Source: an uncultured Acidobacteriota bacterium (lineage in GTDB: Bacteria > Acidobacteriota > Blastocatellia > Pyrinomonadales > Pyrinomonadaceae). Taken from it: a DNA stretch of 64,000 nucleotides. Below the pieces are notes generated by a model. That model saw nothing but the letters and a program-made list of their open reading frames with translations, made no database searches and was not told the origin of the DNA. Position 1 is the first letter of the stretch; each line of letters starts with the position of its first letter. The stretch is from positions 1 to 64,000 of the forward strand of contig CALMYB010000006.1 in the NCBI GenBank assembly GCA_937873515.1. Direction: 5' to 3'. The position numbers were made by a program, and so were the translations under genes. Shown here piece by piece: positions 61,387 to 64,000 of this stretch.

Positions 61387-62241
61387 ATGAAGATAGCATT
61401 GAACGGCGCGACTACAATGTATGCCGACCTTGAAACAGATATTAAAGCTGCGTCAGCGGCAGGCTTTGATCTCATCGAACTATGGAAGAGCAAGCTGCTG
61501 AAATATCTTGAAACGCACACTGTTGACGACCTGAAACTTGCTTTGGCCGGAGCAAGGCTTATGCCCTGGTCAATAAACTCGATCGAGCATATTTCATTTC
61601 GTGATGATGCGGAAGATTACGAGAAGATCAAGGCCGAGTGCCGACTTCTTGCCGAGATCGCGAAGGCCATCGAATGCCCGTATATTGTCGTTGTTCCAGG
61701 GAAGCTTCCAAAGAATTCGACAGAGGACGCGTTGATCGAAGGCTCAAAGACGGCCTTGAACGACCTTGCCGACATCACAGAGCCTTTCGGCGTCGGACTT
61801 GCATTTGAATTTCTCGGACAGACCGATTGCAGCGTTCAGACGCTTGATCTTGCGAAAAGGATCGTCGAACAGGTCGATCGAAACAGTGTTGGGCTTGTGA
61901 TCGACTCTTTTCATTTCTATGCAGGGAATTCGACATTCGAGGCGATCGATACGCTCGATCCTGAGAAACTCTTCATATTTCACATAAACGATGCTGAGGA
62001 CCTGCCGAGGGAGACTCTGACAGACGCGGAGCGCTTGTATCCGGGCAAAGGTATCTTGCCGCTCGGCGAAATGAAGAGGCGCTTTGACGGCATCGGTTAC
62101 GACCGCATGGTGAGTATCGAGATATTCAGGCCCGAATATTGGGAGCAAGATCCGTTCGAAGTTGCCCGGATCGCCAAGGAGTCGACCGAGCGCGTGCTTA
62201 ATATCGGGAGATATGCGGTGAGAGGTTCCCTGGGCCAATGA
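61387..62241 (+). CDS. Sugar phosphate isomerase/epimerase (TIM barrel)
   Basis: 284 residues from ATG 61387. TIM-barrel xylose-isomerase-like protein: AASAAGFDLIELW, then VVPGKLPKN, GVGLAFEFLGQTDCSVQT, GLVIDSFHFYAGNSTFEAID, FHINDAEDLPRE and a closing VSIEIFRPEYW. Such enzymes act in inositol, keto-sugar or secondary sugar metabolism. It overlaps the oxidoreductase gene by four bases; that pair is typical of inositol-like catabolism. A frame from 61273 has no start signal. Confidence 0.93.
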   Translation: MKIALNGATTMYADLETDIKAASAAGFDLIELWKSKLLKYLETHTVDDLKLALAGARLMPWSINSIEHISFRDDAEDYEKIKAECRLLAEIAKAIECPYIVVVPGKLPKNSTEDALIEGSKTALNDLADITEPFGVGLAFEFLGQTDCSVQTLDLAKRIVEQVDRNSVGLVIDSFHFYAGNSTFEAIDTLDPEKLFIFHINDAEDLPRETLTDAERLYPGKGILPLGEMKRRFDGIGYDRMVSIEIFRPEYWEQDPFEVARIAKESTERVLNIGRYAVRGSLGQ

Positions 62242-63206
62242 GCAAAGTAAAGATCGGAATAATCGGAACGGGCTACATCGGCAACGTTCACGGCAGAATA
62301 TATTCTCGCGACGACCGTGCGGAGGTCGCTGCCCTGTATGACATTATCCCGGAGCGTGCGGAAAAGGCATCAAGGTCGATAGGCGGGCGTGTCTGCGAAA
62401 CGCGCGAGGAGCTGCTCGATAGCTGCGATGCCGTCCTCGTCTGCACGCCAAATCGTACTCATAAGGAGATCGCGACCGCGGCCGTCGAGGCGGGTAAACA
62501 CGTTTTCTGCGAAAAGCCGTTCGCTATCGGCATCGACGACGCGAAGGAACTGCTAGCGACTGCGAACAGTTCTAAGGGTATATTCCAGGTCGGCCATAAT
62601 CGTCGTTTTGCCCCGGTCTATGCCACGCTCAGGGAATTGCTAAAGGACGATGCGGCCCACTCCGCGCATATCAAGATGAATCGCGGCGAGTTGAAGAATC
62701 CGGTTTGGACGGGCGATGTTGGTGTTACAGGCGGTTTTCTGTACGAGACGACTATCCATCTTTTCGATATGATCCGCTACCAGTTTGGCGAGATCGCGGA
62801 GCTGGCCGCCTATGGCTCACAGCATGAATATCCGGAGTTGGACGAATTTTCGGTGATATTTAAGTTTGCGAACGGCTTTCATTGTACTTTTGCGTCGTCA
62901 TCGGATGCGAGTTGGCATTTTCCATTCGAACGGATCGAGGTCTTTTGCCATCACCGAACCATTGTGACCGAAGAGATGGAGCGAATTTTGGATTCGCGGG
63001 GAATGGATGCCAACTTTGATACAACTACGTTCCATATGACCGAGAAGGAAGAGCGTTGGGGATACGTGCAGGAAGACGCCGCCTTTATCGACTCGATCTT
63101 GGCGGGCGAACCGCCGCTTGTATCCGCCGACGACGGATTTAGGTCTGTCGAACTGGTCGAATCAGTTTATAATGCTATCAGGACGGGCGAACGCGTGAAA
63201 TTCTAA
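62238..63206 (+). CDS. Gfo/Idh/MocA family oxidoreductase
   Basis: 322 residues. The Rossmann site is GIIGTGYIGNVH, followed by VLVCTPNRTHKEIA, the family motif CEKPFAI, and HNRRFAPVY. The C-terminal alpha/beta domain includes VTGGFLYETTIHLFDMIRY. It oxidises a sugar or cyclitol with NAD(P). Closest in style to inositol 2-dehydrogenases. Co-translated with the isomerase. Confidence 0.95.
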   Translation: MSKVKIGIIGTGYIGNVHGRIYSRDDRAEVAALYDIIPERAEKASRSIGGRVCETREELLDSCDAVLVCTPNRTHKEIATAAVEAGKHVFCEKPFAIGIDDAKELLATANSSKGIFQVGHNRRFAPVYATLRELLKDDAAHSAHIKMNRGELKNPVWTGDVGVTGGFLYETTIHLFDMIRYQFGEIAELAAYGSQHEYPELDEFSVIFKFANGFHCTFASSSDASWHFPFERIEVFCHHRTIVTEEMERILDSRGMDANFDTTTFHMTEKEERWGYVQEDAAFIDSILAGEPPLVSADDGFRSVELVESVYNAIRTGERVKF

Positions 63207-63246
63207 CGTTGGAACTTCGGCCCGGATCCGACGTTTAACTATCTCG

Positions 63247-63762
63247 ATGATGCGTAAATGTACAAACTGCGGAAACCTGAATGCGGACGAAAGCAATTTT
63301 TGCCGCTTCTGCGGTACGCGTGCTCACACCTCTGCGCAGCAATTTCCGCCGAGTCAGCATTATCCGACGCAGCCGGTAAACAACTCAGTGTCGGAATCTC
63401 AGCTTGATACCGGTAACGATCCGTACGGGTTTAGCCCGCCGGCGCCATATTCCTGGAAGACCGATGAGTTCCGCACGAATAATCAGGCGCGAAAGACATT
63501 GAATCTTCCGCCGCAGGCATTCGCCGAACGACCGCCGAACCCGGCGCATCTTGCCAATTTTCAGAATGGGCCAGTGGCGGCGAACTATCGCTGCATAAAT
63601 TGTGGAACGACTTTCCTGCCTCGGATCGAAAGGAAGATCTCCCAGGCGGGCTGGATCACTTTTGCACTTTTGTTGGTCTTTTTCTTCCCGCTATTTTGGA
63701 TAGGCCTACTCATTAAGGAAGACCAGTATGTGTGTCCAATGTGTCGTCGACGCGTTGCTTAA
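63247..63762 (+). CDS. LITAF-like zinc-ribbon membrane protein
   Basis: 171 residues. Two zinc ribbons: N-terminal CTNCGNLNADESNFCRFCG (CxxC...CxxC), and at the C-terminus CINCG, a hydrophobic segment (WITFALLLVFFFPLFWIGLLI, about 138-158) and VCPMCRRR. A membrane segment between two zinc-binding CxxC pairs is the LITAF-domain layout, rarer in bacteria. The linker is Pro/Asn-rich. Its stop overlaps that of the opposite-strand gene. Function unknown. Confidence 0.88.
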   Translation: MMRKCTNCGNLNADESNFCRFCGTRAHTSAQQFPPSQHYPTQPVNNSVSESQLDTGNDPYGFSPPAPYSWKTDEFRTNNQARKTLNLPPQAFAERPPNPAHLANFQNGPVAANYRCINCGTTFLPRIERKISQAGWITFALLLVFFFPLFWIGLLIKEDQYVCPMCRRRVA

Positions 63763-64000
63763 CGATAGTAGTAGCCTTTCGGATGTCGAATGGTGATTTC
63801 CGGATTCGAACTCTTAACTTCCACGCTGTGATATCCCTTTTTCATATGGGTAGATAGATAGGTCAGTGAAAACTGTCTTTTCAGCGCCATATTGATGTCG
63901 TCAAAGAACGGCGCAAGCGTCACAGGTGCGCCTGACCCTTGTGAATAGGAACGTCCGCCGGTCTCATATGAAAGTCGATCGAGGCCCGCTTGGCCCGCGA
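63759..64000 (-). CDS. Acidobacterial VWFA-related protein, C-terminal fragment
   Basis: The last 80 codons of a gene that runs in from the right edge. It reads AGLDRLSYETGGRSYSQGSG, APFFDDINMALKRQFSLTYL and HSVEVKSSNPEITIRHPKGYYYR before the stop. This is the end of a VWFA-related domain family abundant in Acidobacteriota. It overlaps the preceding gene's stop by three bases, convergently. Strong hint for the host phylum. Confidence 0.85.
   Translation of the reverse strand, partial: AGQAGLDRLSYETGGRSYSQGSGAPVTLAPFFDDINMALKRQFSLTYLSTHMKKGYHSVEVKSSNPEITIRHPKGYYYR

Noticed and set aside
1..64000. CRISPR arrays, rRNA genes and insertion sequences
   Set aside because: No regular short repeats with spacers, no rRNA-like sequence and no transposase gene were seen in reading the window.

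Overview
This window is the right-hand part of a large integrated conjugative element, about 52 kb and open at its left edge, followed by about 12 kb of ordinary chromosome. Codon use, moderate GC, poor Shine-Dalgarno sequences, and a partial gene at the right edge that resembles the C-terminus of acidobacterial VWFA-related proteins point to an Acidobacteriota host, probably Blastocatellia. That placement is inference from gene content and was not tested by a search.

The element ends at a tRNA-Arg(CCG) gene (52140-52215, minus strand). A tyrosine integrase and an excisionase-like HTH protein sit immediately inside that end. Reading left to right the element carries: two SSB paralogues, an RNase HI and two unknown proteins (1.0-5.1 kb); an oriT-type region between a divergent small protein and a mobC/relaxase operon (5.1-8.8 kb), with a perfect match to the MOBP nic consensus; a large relaxase-linked protein (8.9-11.2 kb); a type IV secretion system in two divergent blocks (11.3-27.1 kb). 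The minus block holds VirB1, VirB8, VirB9, VirB10, a MoxR-like AAA ATPase, VirD4 and two small proteins. The plus block holds VirB2, VirB3, VirB4, VirB5 and VirB6. No VirB11 was seen.

A short defence-type island follows (27.2-29.7 kb): an Mrr-like nuclease and an AbiE toxin-antitoxin pair whose toxin gene is frameshifted. Next come DNA-processing genes (29.9-37.4 kb): a Toprim/DUF3854 protein, an adenine methyltransferase, a Strawberry-notch helicase and a receiver-less sigma-54 activator.

The two most interesting systems occupy 37.7-49.8 kb. The first is a PRTRC cassette (proteins E, C, F, B, A and ThiF). It combines a predicted ubiquitin-like protein, an E2-like protein, a JAMM peptidase with an intact HxHx10D motif and an E1-like enzyme, with an ERF single-strand annealing protein inserted. 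The ParB-like and ParM-like members usual for such cassettes are absent from the window. The second is a compact operon of a Ycf46-like AAA ATPase, a DUF1257 (Ycf35-like) protein, a DUF2997 protein and a radical-SAM activase-like enzyme whose N-terminus resembles a second DUF2997 domain. A decayed zeta-toxin-type module separates this from the integration genes.

The chromosomal flank (52.2-64 kb) encodes two cyclophilins, D-aminoacyl-tRNA deacylase, a HAD phosphatase, MltG, ThpR, glutathione peroxidase, an SPFH protein, threonine dehydratase, a lytic transglycosylase, a sugar isomerase/oxidoreductase pair and a LITAF-like zinc-ribbon membrane protein. These are housekeeping genes with no sign of transfer.
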